The notes below the pieces were generated by a model. The model had not been told where the DNA came from, made no database searches, and saw only the letters and a list, made by a program, of their open reading frames with translations. A stretch of 64,000 nucleotides of DNA, taken from assembly GCA_002633005.1 (NCBI GenBank), contig NMRA01000110.1, positions 622,448-686,447 on the forward strand, written 5' to 3'. Positions within the stretch are counted from its first letter, which is position 1; every line of letters begins with the position of its first letter. Below are positions 1-20,048 of the stretch, piece by piece. Made by a program: the position numbers and the translations under genes. Origin of the DNA: Phoronis australis. Lineage: Eukaryota > Phoronida > Phoronidae.

Positions 1-729
1 TCTAGTGGCAATTTTAGTATTTTACATTGACCTCTGTATTTTCATAGGTCTTCAGGTGTATACTTTGTGTTACTTCGTGACTGTGAAGGAAAAGTTCCAA
101 GTAGAAATTTGTTTCTGGCATTCTAATGCTGTGCTAATCTCGTATGTTGGTAAATTTGTCTATGTTTCTGTGGTGCTTTAAACAACTGGTGTATAGGATG
201 TGCTTGTATTATAAAGATTACTCACATTTTGTCCCTAGCCTATTGAGGAGACAATGACCATGCCTTTCCATTTTGCAAAGTATGCCCTCTACTGGCCACT
301 TTATGGTACCAATAAACAACCCTAGAAGGATACCGTATGCGGTGCAATTGTGGGCGCATTTCAACGCTCCGCGTTGCTCTTGTAATTGTTAAAATCTTTT
401 ATCATAGAAACACGACGTGAGTGTGTATATGAAACGTGCCTAAAAGTCTTTCCCTGTGCCCTTTTCCCGGCAAGTTACGATTTGTTCACGTGCTTGGCGT
501 AATTGTGATATCTCGCGAAGACTTGCGTGATCCTACTTTTTCGTGAATTTCTCGCTTCTATGAAACGCAACCGGTCTAATCTAATCAGAATTTGTGATGA
601 GGTATCCGTTACATAAGTCTACTGACCCATTTTCGATAAACGGCGCGGCTAAGACGCGTTTTCGCAATAACGGCAGTAACCGAGCCTTCCAAACGTTGTC
701 ACCACACCACAGTTGGACAATAGAGCATT
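1..729. other. Upstream flank, no gene recognised
   Basis: No reading frame here resembles a known protein. An AATAAA at 311-316 could be the polyadenylation signal of a gene lying to the left, but nothing else supports that. The last stretch before 730 is presumably the promoter and 5' UTR of the first methyltransferase gene; I see no TATA box there. Confidence 0.4.
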
Positions 730-5782
<5,053 letters not shown>

Positions 5783-7539
5783 CATGACAACAAACGATAG
5801 TTTCGGGTGATAAATATGAAACATAATTGTGTGCATTTGCTATGAATGCGTTCTTTATAACACCTACGTTTTATGAGATGTGCCTGTCAAGTTCAACCGA
5901 ATTGAATTAGCAGCTGGCGCGCAGCAGGCCATCACTGGTCTTATGAATTGTCTTTTGTGTTTTGGTGCCATGATGCGTGGTGATAGCTCTATTGTACACT
6001 GTTTGGATTGAGATTTTATGGCCATGATTGCTGGTCCTGATGATTATGTTTTAAACATTGAAACATGTTGAAGTTGAAAATTTTCGTTGTTTTTATTAAT
6101 ATTGTCATTCAACTTGTCTTTGTTGAGACCACTACGAAAAGTAAGTCAAAGTCGAATTTCATGGCCAGGTGCATGGGAACTTTTATAAAACACGTTGGTT
6201 TGTGACATTGGAAATGTCAAAAAAATTGTTGGTACTCGAAATATCAAGTTTCACTCGAGTTTGTGGCTTGATCGTTGTAGCGTACAGTCACACGCACATT
6301 AGATGTCTCTCTTGTTGTTGTTGTTGACCCAGCGGTTTACACGCGTATAATAATAATACCGTAACAGTGGCTCATAAAACTTTATTTATGATATGATACG
6401 AGTAATACTATGATTTACGATTCACGATACGATACGATACGATATGATACGGTTAAACCTGAAACAATTAATAAAGATAATACAATATCTAATACAAATT
6501 GAAGTACCAAATACATCATACTAAAATACAGAAAATTGCATATCTAATAATATTATATCAACTCACAATTTGGCAAACAATAGTCAGCAGAAACTATTTC
6601 TATTACAACGCTTTCTATGAGTTAATCAAATAATCAAAGAACTGAGAATAGTTGTTTCTTAAGTCAAAGTTTATAGTAAAACATCAAGAAACAAAGTTGT
6701 CTCTTACCAACGCTGGGTATCTGTGATATTTTTGAAGCAAGCAGCAGCCTCTCTCCAAGTAATATGAATTCTAGAGTAGCTAACAGAATATTTATACTGA
6801 ACACAAGAAAGGTGGGCGAGATGGTTCAAAACATGAAAACCCACAAACTTCCTCCAAAATGCTAAATCTATTTCCAAAACAATTCTCTGAACAAAGTCAC
6901 TGGTTCCAAAACAATTCTGTGAATCAATCTGCTGGACTCCAGCAATGAACCCAAGTCATTACCAATTATGGTGCAGGACAATCAAGAGTTGAGTAATTCC
7001 GATGGACAAATAACAGATTATTGTTGTTGTCGGAAACGCCTCATCCCAAAGCTGACAAGTTTTCAAAGACTAAGTTACACAACTTGCAAAACAAGGTACA
7101 ATTGTTATTATAAACATCCCACAACTGGTAACAGACATGTGGTGAATCACTTCCCATGAACTCCTAGGAGGTTACAAGTTTTGGTAAACAACCAATATGT
7201 TTAATTAATTATACACTAGTCACTAAAATTGCATAACATTGCTTTTAATTAGACTAATTATCTACAGCATCAAAAAATGTCACCAACAATCGTCTCTAGT
7301 AGAGGTCATCAACTGCGAACCGTTATGTAGTAAAGCTACCAACAATAGAATCTTATCCCGAGTAAAGCATGCCTGGAAATGGCAAAAATAATTTCGAGTT
7401 AGATTTCGATTACGTACATAAGTCCTCAGGTAGGTCTTGGGGATATATACTTTAGGGTTATTTAAAAACAATTATGTGACACCAAAATACCGATGGCACA
7501 AAAGAGCTATTAAAAAGCCTTTCAAGTTGGGTTACACGT

Positions 7540-7660
7540 GCAGATGGCTCAGTGGTGAAGTGGTGCCTTGGGAACAAGAAGGTCCCAGATGGTATTAAAT
7601 CACAAGACATCTACCTCTTCACCATAACATCAAAGTATTCAGGGATATTCCTGGGCCGCG
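7540..7660 (+). repeat. tRNA-derived SINE-like fragment
   Basis: GATGGCTCAGTGGTGAAGTGG resembles a pol III A box inside a tRNA head. About 100 bp later comes ATTCAGGGATATTCCTGGG. The reverse complement of 8054-8112 has a similar ATACTCAGGGATATTCCTGACC next to a B-box-like GGTTTGAACC. This suggests two divergent, inverted copies of one SINE family. The match is partial. Confidence 0.3.
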
Positions 7661-8053
7661 CCTTTGCAACATTAGTGCACAAAAAAATAAAAGGTGCTCG
7701 TGCATTGCAGCAGCGTGCGCCCCCCAAGAGTGCATCTTTTAAACCGCAACACTCTTCCAAAAATGTAAGATTATAATCAACTTGCAGCTAAGACTGCCTG
7801 CTTTTTGGTTTGGCATGTCAAATTTTACTGAACACGACTGTGTTCTGATTCCTCCACAGCTGAACAGTCTGCTTGAAGTCTTTGTCAGATTACCTTTTTG
7901 TATGGAATTTTTCAATAAAAACAGAACATTAACACGACTCTGTTCTTATTTCGATTGCCCTTGGGGTTTCTGCCTTGTTTCATATATGTTACCCTTTTAA
8001 TTACACTAAGTCTGCTGGGCGCAACTTTTTGAAAAAAGACACAGTTTTAACAT

Positions 8054-8112
8054 CCGGTTAACCCAAATGACACAGGTTCAAACCCGGTCAGGAATATCCC
8101 TGAGTATTTGAA
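8054..8112 (-). repeat. SINE-like fragment, inverted partner of 7540-7660
   Basis: On the minus strand it carries CTCAGGGATATTCCTGACC followed by GGGTTTGAACCTG, a B-box-like sequence. It shares the first block with the plus-strand piece ending near 7660. Short and diverged. Confidence 0.28.
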
Positions 8113-8897
8113 GGAATTTTAAACTTGCATTCCACAGTAGAGGTCAATATGAAGGTATGAGCGGCCATGGGCACAATCATGTTCAATGTTTGAACCGGTT
8201 GCAAAACAAAAGATGACTCAATGAGATGAAGGTGCAGGGATGTCTTGTAGTTTTATAGTTCTCAGTATTACAGCGGCATACCCAGTCAAACAAAAAATCA
8301 AATTGCAGTCCGTATTTGTACGTTAATATTCACATGTTTTTGAGGCATTCATGAATTGGCTTGATTCGGATAACTCTGTTTTAACTACGGGCTTACAGTA
8401 TCAATGCATAGTCCGGGCGCTAATGCTAAATATTCATCTGATATTTTAATATCATCAGTTTTACAGGTCAAAACCTGTAACGCAATAATTGAACCTGTCA
8501 GTTTCCTCATTACATCGCAGTGTCCACCTAGCGGCCGGGCAAACACAACCGTAGACGTCGCTAGCTACTGTGCTTGTTTTGTAAATCTTTAGCCTATTGA
8601 CTTTTAGGCTTATCGTTAACGTCGTCCTCGTGTTCCTGAGTCATGCACTAACACTGTAGACGTCACTTAATTTTGGGCACTAAGTATACATTACACGTGG
8701 ATTTCAGGCCAAATATTCACAGTTGGCCTATCTATTTACACAATCTGACCTGGTTTTGATCACGTGGTCTTTGTTGTCTCCGAAGTCCCATGACCCGTGT
8801 TTTGAAAAACTCGCAGTAGTAGCACGTCGTGATTTCGCCTGAATTTCAAGCGTTCACTGGGAGTCTTAGTAACAAAAAACATATGTCTGAGGAAAGA

Positions 8898-11791
<2,894 letters not shown>

Positions 11792-11880
11792 CGCACGATG
11801 ATAAATTTAGTTTAAAAAACAGTGCAGTAATATGTGTCTGGTCAAGTGATACTAAATAATTATATCAAAATTTGTGACAA

Positions 11881-11886
11881 AATAAA
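11881..11886 (+). terminator. Polyadenylation signal of methyltransferase copy B
   Basis: Canonical AATAAA 90 bp after the TGA of copy B, with A/T-rich surroundings. Its presence suggests that copy B still has a complete 3' end. Confidence 0.6.
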
Positions 11887-12593
11887 ACATTTGGATACTG
11901 TGTTAGTCTTATGATGAAGAGTAGAATCCAAATTACTTTCATTGGAATAAGTGAACATATTTGTGCATTCATTCATTAGCTCCTCAATATTGCCACTTTT
12001 CACGCGACCACAAGCTTTCTGGCTCAGAGCACAAGCAACATCACAACCCAATATGCAGCAAATTAGCTAACATACACCTCATACAAAAAGGTCATGTGAT
12101 TAAAGTAAAGACCTTCAAATCGATGTAGAAAGTTCATTCAGCTCTCCGGCTACAGTATGGACCGTAACGCAACAGGACTGTGCGGGGCTCGCACAGAACA
12201 CTTCAGCAGTACACTGATCAGGGCTGGGTTACATAAAACTTCAAAATTATTCGCTGGATAAATGTTTGATTGTTGCATGACGTCAGGTGCATTGTTCAAC
12301 AATAACAACGTGACGCGTGATAATGCGACGTCATTGTTGCTATATGGCGTATAACTTTTATGCAACTGGGCCCAGTTACTTTTTCATTGAATTCTGCCAG
12401 ATGTCTTGCGTCGGCAACACACAGTTCAAAAGAACTGTTTTCCAGCGCACAAAGGAGAATGATGAATCATTCCGTTAAGTGCCCATCACAAGATGTGAAA
12501 CAGTGCGAATATATCACGTGTCCCAACAATGAGCGTCTTTTTGAGAAATAATTTCTTGGCTGCAGATAAATCGATTTTTCAAATTTCTTACCG

Positions 12594-12667
12594 ATGAACC
12601 TCAGAATATCATCAACAATTGTACAACATATGAACCTTAGGATATTGTCAACAATTGTACAACATAT
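12594..12667 (+). repeat. Direct duplication of ~37 bp
   Basis: Two adjacent copies of a segment ending in CAACAATTGTACAACATATG. A small local duplication with no coding content. Confidence 0.6.
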
Positions 12668-12929
12668 GGAAGAGATCTGTGTCCAATTGTGCGAGAACTA
12701 TCGAATTAAAAACAGCAGGTCTAAACGAATTGTCAAAGGGAAGTAGGCTTATTTCATTCTATGCTCAACTTCAGTGTGGCCTCCATCTTCCTCCACAACT
12801 ACAAGTAATCAGAAATGCTTTTCGGTATTTGGCGTCCATCGAGATTTCCTCCATGGCAATTACCTTTTCTTTAAACTCCTGCTCAGTCAATTTGCCTCGC
12901 ATTCCGCGGCAAGCTGATACTTGGGAGTT

Positions 12930-14160
12930 GACCAGTTGGAAGATTGGCCTTTCAAATAAAAACAGAAACTTTAAAATCGAAGACAAGTTTTTCAACCGAA
13001 AAAACCCGTGTTTTTGTGGGGCCAAAATTTTTCTGTCTCCAATTTCAAAAATTCTTTTTCAGATTGACGCAGAATGTTGACAAACCGCTAAAGCCCACCA
13101 AGTTTGAGTTCGATCGGATCCTTGATAAGGTCACGCGGCAAGATCAAAGTTGAAAAACGTCATCCTCAGACCTTTTCCTGCTTGAAAAAGTTTTGACCCC
13201 GATTTCAAAACTTCTTTCATTGTTGGATAGACCTCTACTTACTCACTCCATAAACATAAGTCGCCATTTCTGGTGCGCCCTTATAAGGTCATAGCTGGGG
13301 ATCAAAGTTGAAAGATTGGGGTGAGTCTGGGACTTTGACCTCAAAGTTCGACCTCGAATGAGAGATGGACCTACAAAGACGCGTTTAAAAACTTGTACTT
13401 TACCATGCTTCAAAATGTCACGGTTCGGTAGACTTCAGGTCATTGGTCATGAAGATACAATTTCCCAAACTATGGCTAATTTTGACACAACTTTTCTGAT
13501 ATTTTGAAGTGGGAAGGTCCATTTGGGGCCTCACCTGGGCCCTTACTAAGGCCGGAAAACGTACGATAATTACATTTCTAGAGAGGAGAGACAAGGGGCT
13601 CTCAGATGCACAAATTAAGAATTTTTTGAAATAGAAAACAAAATAACGGGACCCAAAAAGGACCATTGGTTGGGTCACCTTAGTGGGTAATATTGACCTT
13701 ATATAGTGGGCCGATCAAGCTGAAACATGGAGGATGACCAATTGAAAGAACGGCCGTTTAAACAAATACAGAAACTTTAAAATCAAAGAAAAAAGATTTT
13801 CGACCGAAAAAAACATGGTTTTTTGGGGGCCGAAATTTTTTTCATCTCCAATTCCAAAAATTCTTTTTCATATTGACATAGAATGTTGAGAAACTTAAGT
13901 CCACCAAGTTTGAGTTCGTTGAGATCATTAACCCTTATCCGGCGCTAGGCGTGGTCAGCCGCGGAAAGATTAAAGATGAAAAACGTCATTTTTAGACCTT
14001 TTCGCGCAAAAAAATTTGAATCCCGATTTCACAGCTTCTTTGAGAGTTGAATAGAATCTTTACTTACTGACTCGAAAAACTTAAGTCGCCATTTATGGTG
14101 AGCCCTAATGAAGTCACAACTGGGTATCAAATTTGGTAAATTGGGGGAGTCTGCACCTAG
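12930..14160 (+). repeat. Diverged tandem duplication, unit about 0.8 kb
   Basis: The sequence from about 12940 (AAACAGAAACTTTAAAATC..., ...TCCAATTTCAAAAATTC, ...GACGCAGAATGTTGA) recurs from about 13745 with scattered differences and small indels. The later parts (GTCGCCATTT..., CAAAGTTGAAA...) also recur in the same order. No protein is recognised; minus-strand frames such as 12771-13025 are open but match nothing I know. It is likely part of a repeat element. Confidence 0.55.
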
Positions 14161-14526
14161 AACATTTTGAGAATTAGCTGCAATCTACGCATTAACTTGG
14201 TAAAAAGTGTAATGTTTTATTTGTTGATCAATTACGAAGTTTGGTTGTAAGTGAAAGTTGATCTAAATCCAGCATTTATTAAGAAGTTTATAAACTTATA
14301 AGTAATGATTTTCTAAAACCGCTCTGAGGTGGTGTCGCGTTACAACTATTATTAAAATCTCTAGGTCTATTTACAGCGACCACTTGTCTATTTACATATT
14401 TGTCACTACGTTTCAGTCGGTCTATTCTTCGACCACCGTCAGGTGTTCCTGCGTTCTTAGAAGAACGAGCACGGATATGTGGCACGAATTTGTGACACAC
14501 TCATCCTGGTGTTATTTTTTTGACTA

Positions 14527-14612
14527 TTCTATTGTCCGAGGAAGGATTTGAACCGACGACTTCTGTAACTACAGATATTTTGAGTCCACCACCTTAACCA
14601 CTACACCATGGA
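14527..14612 (-). pseudogene. tRNA-like relic (leucine-type layout) or tRNA-derived SINE head
   Basis: The minus strand reads GACTCCATGGTGTAGTGG with an A-box (TGGTGTAGTGGTTAAGG), a possible CAA anticodon, a long variable arm that folds (CTGTA/TACAG), and a B-box GGTTCAAATCC. The acceptor and T stems pair poorly: several mismatches between GACTCCA and CTCGGAC. I therefore read it as a degenerate tRNA or SINE head, not a working tRNA. Confidence 0.45.
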
Positions 14613-15694
14613 GTCATCCATTTATTTAGAGGGAATTTAATTATACATTGAGCCAAGTATCACTTGGCTGTTTGCTTGGCTTACTGAAAACATTGCCTTG
14701 TACCTTCTCTGGCTCCCCTGACCACACCCAGTAGAGCAAACCTGTCAGACGGCCATTTCCAAGAATGAGGATACACATATACCACTGTGGTACCAAGGAA
14801 ACTGGCCACCTTTTCATGCCCAAAAAAGCTCTGGGATTTCGGTCTAAAATAACTTAAACTTATAGAAACTCGTATGCGTAAACTATTATGTATCCGAGCA
14901 CAGTCTAATAACCAATTATCTTGAGTTCGCTCTAAAGTAGCAGAGAAATTCCCAAAAAAAGATTTCGAGTTCGTTTCTAGAACAACGATTACATTCTGGG
15001 CCCAGACCTTCTAGTCCGAATAAAGACGTAATGTCGAAAAAAAAAAGAAATTGAAGAAATTGGGACAACTTTCGTTAAGAGAATTAAACTTATGTTATAA
15101 GAACTGTGATCATGAGAAAAAAATAAATGTCTGAGGTTTTGGAAATAACGTATAACTGTTGATTCCCAAAGAAATATGTGTTTTGACTAGGTCTGAAATG
15201 TTGACACTTTTATAGCATAAAGCATTAACGTTTGTGAATTAGTATCGCCGGGTATGTAAATCAGGGTATTGAATGAGCAGTCAATTGCAAGTCACATATC
15301 ATATGAGAATGAAATCGTAATTATCATCAAGATATAACACAAATCCGAAATCGTACAGAATGCCACAAACAGTCATGAAGATGTTAAATCTCATGAGTCA
15401 ATAATGCCACGGGTAATAAAAATAATTTTTCAAATAATCAAACGCAATAACGATAAAAATGCCCATAAAATGGACTACTTTAAAGAAGACATTAAATCAG
15501 GGTTTGAACAAGTAGTCCATTGCTAACTCACATATCACATGATTACAAAAATGGCTAAGTACGCATGCGTAGATTCCAGAAACACTGATTGAGATAATTA
15601 ATCTCGTGAAACAAAGATTTTTAAAATAATCATATGCGCCAACCATAAAACCACCCGTAAAACAGCCGTGGATTAGCGCATTAAGCGAGTAATG
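14613..15694. other. Intergenic, nothing recognised
   Basis: A/T-rich sequence without coding signal or clear repeats. Two loosely similar blocks around 15250 and 15500 (both with TCACATATCA and a nearby CAGGGT) hint at an old duplication. Confidence 0.4.
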
Positions 15695-17830
15695 TTACGC
15701 TAACTCAACTCTCCCCGTTTTGATGTAAGCTGATGCTGTACCAGCACAAATGTGACTTTTGCATTTGGATATGTTAGAACAGTGTTGCACCCTATCAAGA
15801 GCTGTGAAATAGTATTGCAGTGATCGACTGGACTCGCCTATTTTGCAGTTCTGCAACCATTTTGAATTTATACACAATACGATCTTGAAAAAGACGCTTA
15901 GCAAAAGCACGTGGCTTAAACTCTTACTCTATCGAGTCTGGTTGACAATCCTTTTCAGCACAAAAAAATTTGGAAGTATGATGGAACCACAGGCGCTTGG
16001 GTTTATCTGTTCCTCGATCGCAAATGACGTCACTCAATAATACATGTTTTCTTATATATATATTATTGAGTGACGTCATTTGCGATCGAGGAACAGATAA
16101 ACCAAGCGCCTGTGAATGGAACAAGCTATTGTATTTGTCCGTTATGACTTCGGAGCGGGTGTCGCAGTATTTATATGATTTGTTGAATTTACTGCCAAGT
16201 TCAGTGACTCCAGTTGATATTTTAAAGAACAATTGAACTCGTGTTCCAAATCACAAAAGATTGCGATTTTCTCTGCCGTTTCTAAGTTCAATTAGAAAAT
16301 ACATGTAGCTAGTCTTATTATGCAAAATGCAACCAAAATACATCATTGCTTTGTCGAGGTCTTCTGGTAAAAAGTGAAGGAGCATTGACAGGACTAAAGC
16401 TAGATCGGCCGCTTGTGTCAAATAACAATATGATGGAAATATGCTAAGTTTTTTTCCTAACAGTTCTTTAAATTTTCTTTCATCGCGCGGTGATGGCAAT
16501 TCATGGAGGTTTCACTCAATATGAAAAATTATAGCAAAATATTTTTCATATACTTGCCAAATCTTTGAATGAAGATCCATACTAAGCTCGTGATAACCCA
16601 AGGAAAAACTTATCATCTTCATAAAAGACAAAGAGGACATAATATACGGATCAGTGGCGTCATAGAAAATTTGTTTTTCTTGATAGTAAAAGCTTCCACA
16701 GAACACCCCACAATACCGAGGCTCTTTTGTTTTGGCGGCCCACATGTTGTCAAGATGTCGGACAAACTTGTTAAGAGCATTTTCCAACGATAGCACTTAC
16801 AATCTCTATTATACCTTCTAGCTATAGAAACTCTGTGCAGTAAAATTGGGATTACCAATTTGAAATTTGTGCAGAATGTAGTTGACGAAAGGGATCACTG
16901 TAGAGAAATATCTAGAGCACCAATTTGCTTTCTTGAACGAAAAATACATGTTTATGACGAGCCCAGACGCCCTGTGGTTGCACGCTCATGAATTCATTTT
17001 GCCGCGACTTGTTGTTGTACAATGTACATCACAAGTGTGTTACTATGGATGTTGCAACTTCTAGCTTGCGTCCTGATTGCTCTGCAATAATTCCCTCTCT
17101 GACCATTTCATCAAAAATGTCCCACGGAGTACTGGTGTTCAGAGAATGAATTTTAAACAAACTGATTACGAGGCTGGGTAACCTGAACATCCCTTCTTTA
17201 ATGTCGAAGACATCCCCATCACGAACAAAACTCAGGTGTGGTAAGTATCTTCTCACCATGTCCGCCATGTCATTGTGCTCCTGCAGGTCTCGTCAAATTC
17301 CGTCAAATTTCGTCTGTAAGAGTAAAACCCTTCAATCAGTCTATCCGCCTCTTTGGTTCCGCCAATTTTGACTACATATGCTAATATGCGATCACTATCA
17401 TAACCTTCCTTCAGAGCTGTATCGCATTCCCAAAGCTGCGCTATACGTTGAGGTGTTCTGATATTAACTCTATTACTTTCCTCGTTGGTCTATCAGGACG
17501 ACCAAGCGGTGTGTGGCAGGCAGATGTCGCTGCGCTGACGAACTGGAAACCGCGGGGAGTCACTATGTCTTCGAACCAGTTTCCTCTAGGTTTGTCGTTG
17601 GCGTTCAGTGATTTAATTTGTATCGATTTCAAAACAGTTTCTATTAAATTATAACAAATAAATCGGCCATTCCCACCAAATTCCTAAAAATATTCAATAT
17701 TGCTTTCATCTTCAACAAGAATGCACCACTCAATGTCGGAATACGTTGTCGTTTCCCTTCTAGCCAGAGAACCTAACCCTAAAACTGCAAACTCCAATCC
17801 ACCTCCAGCCTTCCCCCATTGGGGGTGCAT
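15695..17830 (-). pseudogene. Decayed DUF294 (PII-uridylyltransferase-like nucleotidyltransferase) + TPR protein gene
   Basis: Reading the minus strand from about 17822 gives a nucleotidyltransferase segment, GLGSLARRETTTYSDIEWC. The GS..R.E....SD.E pattern is typical of the GlnD/DUF294 nucleotidyltransferase fold. A TAG at 17684-17686 follows, and the same frame then resumes with TPRGFQF and HTPLGR. After a frame change comes LWECDTALKEGY, then at 17029-17268 VFDIKEGMFRLPSLVIS and EGIIAEQSGRKLEVA, like the helical DUF294 C-terminal part. Weaker pieces at 16512-16796 and 16251-16499 follow. At 15695-15910 there is a TPR-like ICAGTASAYIKTGRVELA. At least two in-frame stops and several frameshifts make it non-functional. 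DUF294-TPR genes are known from many aquatic invertebrates; the protein's role there is not established. A palindromic MITE interrupts it at 15988-16114. Confidence 0.6.
15988..16114. mobile_element. Palindromic hAT-type MITE inserted in the DUF294-TPR relic
   Basis: Two ~54-bp arms (15988-16042 and 16061-16114) are reverse complements with one extra G in the left arm. They are separated by an 18-bp A/T-rich spacer. The ends are CACAGGCGC/GCGCCTGTG. The 8 bp outside each end are GATGGAAC (15980-15987) and AATGGAAC (16115-16122), a 7/8 match. That fits the 8-bp target duplication of hAT transposons. Each arm contains TGACGTCA, a full CRE-like site (16025-16032 and 16071-16078). Confidence 0.7.
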
Positions 17831-17941
17831 CATAGCTGGCTGGTCCTCTTAATTCAATGGTGCACACTCCATGATCCGTTAAAGATAAGATATAGATGGA
17901 CAATAACAACCACATTTGTTGCAACTACAGGTACCACTAGC

Positions 17942-18260
17942 CAGTGGCAGATTGGGGGGGGGGGGGNNNNNNNNNNNNNNNNNNNNNNNNNNNNNNNNNN
18001 NNNNNNNNNNNNNNNNNNNNNNNNNNNNNNNNNNNNNNNNNNNNNNNNNNNNNNNNNNNNNNNNNNNNNGGGACGGAATGCACAATGCATAGCTTTGAAC
18101 AAACCGCGTTTCACGTTTTTTGTTAGTAATAAGGTCCACAAACCCAAAAGTTCAAGACCCCCTACATCCGTACATTTTAGGCTGGGTGCGTGCATGTGGC
18201 GAAATTCTGGTCATTCCTGTGTCCTGACACCCCTGACTCAAAATCCTGGATCCGCCCCTG
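17942..18260 (+). mobile_element. MITE, CAGTGGCGGAT family (copy 2), with internal N gap
   Basis: Begins CAGTGGCAGATT and ends GGATCCGCCCCTG. CTAGC flanks both ends (17937-17941 and 18261-18265). It carries the family block CTGACTCAAAATCCTGGATC. A poly-G run followed by Ns (about 17947-18069) interrupts it, so its true length is unknown. Confidence 0.7.
17968..18069. other. Assembly gap (run of N)
   Basis: Undetermined bases directly after a poly-G tract and followed by GG. This is an assembly gap inside a MITE; any open frame across it is meaningless. Confidence 0.95.
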
Positions 18261-18974
18261 CTAGCTACGATGATAACTAAGTCAGTAACAAATTAAAATT
18301 TGCTTCCGATTCAAAGCGCTTCACGTAATCAGCGTGCCGTTCCCTGACAACTTCGCCCGAGTGGTGACACGATCTTGCGGACGAGTAGAGGAGGCTTTGT
18401 ATTATTTATTGGCATTGAACGCTGCAGTGTCTACACCGTAGGATAGTAAGAGAGTCTAAAATTGAATGTCTATACCTAGCTAAGCTATATAGCAGCGAGA
18501 GCTCCCAAAATGTAGTGCGTTGTGAATGTCTTAAAATCGACCGAGAAACAGCAGCAAATAGCTATAGCATATATTATCTATTATTTTGGTACTTGTTACG
18601 GTAAAGTGCGGCATTTTCAAATTTCGAATTGACAGTGATCGTCAAATATGTTGTTCATCGGGTGTCCACTTTGACTGTGGAATAGTGGATTGACATGCAT
18701 GCATGTACACATGTGTGCGTTTATCTTCTTTTCAATTCAGTACACGTCGATGATAAGTTCAGTACACATAGAGGAACTCTTCAGTCCTCGCTCAAACATC
18801 AGACATTTCACTACCGTATTTTCTTGAACTGAGAAAACTCCGACGAGCATGTTCACATTATTAGGAAAAGTAGATCTAGCCCTAAAAAACGTTGATCAAT
18901 GGAGAAAGTCTTTTTTGTCAATCAGTCATGATGCACATCCTTGCAGACGTGATGGAAAAGATTTCCAACGTTAC

Positions 18975-19100
18975 ATATCACTATTCCGAAGGTTCATTAA
19001 CCTTAAGGTCCGCTACTCTGAAGATACACTATAACTCTGAATTTTCACTACCTTTGAAAGTTCACTATTTCGAAAGTCCACAATTCGGAAACCAGAACTC
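18975..19100 (+). repeat. Degenerate ~15-18-bp repeat, TTCACTATTCCGAAGG type
   Basis: Successive variants such as TCACTATTCCGAAGGTTCAT, CCGCTACTCTGAAGATACAC and TTCACTATTTCGAAAGTCCA. The same motif appears reversed at 19775-19870 and again at 43465-43525, each time beside shared flanking sequence. Confidence 0.5.
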
Positions 19101-19739
19101 CGACAATTCATTACTCTAATTGTAAGCTAATAAGCCTGAGCTGACATGAATACAATATTGTATTTGTGTCGATTTAGTAACCATTTAAAGTGAGTGTAGG
19201 AGTTAAATACTTTAGTCTTAAAACATTGATTGCAATTTTTACAAATGAGTCCAGATACAATTATCATCAATCGTGATTCTTGAATCTGACTAAGATCAGG
19301 ACTGCGGCGATCAAAGGCGGTTTTCAATTTGAAGAAGACTGAAAGGGACTTCATGAAGACTGGCAAGGACAGGGTAGCCTACTAACTACTCTGATTTAGT
19401 TTCGACCTGTCCGTGCGCGTGGTTCCGACGGGTGAGCCTGAGGCGCAGCGGCCATAAATTTTCCAGTCGCGCTGTGAAATTATGTGACATTGGCATGGAT
19501 TTGATGAATGTATCATGATTGATAATCCATCAATATTCCTACTTCGCATTCTTTTAGAACTGCAAGTACATACTTATGTACTCATTTTTCCGTGTTCGCA
19601 AGGCCTTCGGGCAATTTCGCATGCGCATGATAGCCACACAAAATGTTTTAGTGCCAGAGCGTTCTTTTTCGGTATAGGTATACAACTCAGTGCATTTGAT
19701 AACTGACCAATCGTTTATTTTTGCATTTAAAAGTATAAC

Positions 19740-20048
19740 AATTACACCCGAGTCCGAAATTTTATATATTTTCGAAGTAGTAAACCTTTAAAGTAGTGAA
19801 CCTTTGAAGTTGTGAACCTTCGCAATAGTGAACCATAGGAATATTGAACCTTCAGAATAGTTGATTGTTCCCATTTCCAGCGATGTAAGCAACTTAAGCA
19901 ACACTCAAATCTACAACCAGATAAAAAATTTCGTCCAGTCACTCTGCAACTAAATACTTTAGTCCGAGAATGTAATGAGGCGTAACCACTCATTTAAGCA
20001 CGCCTGATTTGAAAATTTTTCAGGAGGTAACGTGAGAACGTTTTCTTT
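19740..20048 (-). mobile_element. Dispersed repeat element, minus-strand copy (partner at 43310-43530)
   Basis: On the minus strand it begins AACGTTCTCACGTTACCTCC and continues with GGCGTGCTTAAATGAGTGGT, a 'TTTAGT..GAGAATG' block, then repeats of the CACTATTCCGAAGG type. The plus strand at 43318-43530 has the same blocks in the same order. It looks like a non-autonomous element with internal minisatellite; the class is not resolved. Confidence 0.5.

Larger units (their letters stand above)
5783..8897. other. Spacer between the two methyltransferase genes
   Basis: No host coding sequence is recognised. It holds a GATAC microsatellite (about 6418-6451), an AATAAA at 6470-6475 that is far from the copy A stop, and tRNA-derived SINE-like pieces near 7540 and 8055. 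The interval just before 8898 should contain the copy B promoter, but no core element is obvious. Confidence 0.5.

Noticed and set aside
17854-18280. ORFs across the N gap
   Set aside because: They consist largely of undetermined residues and MITE sequence.
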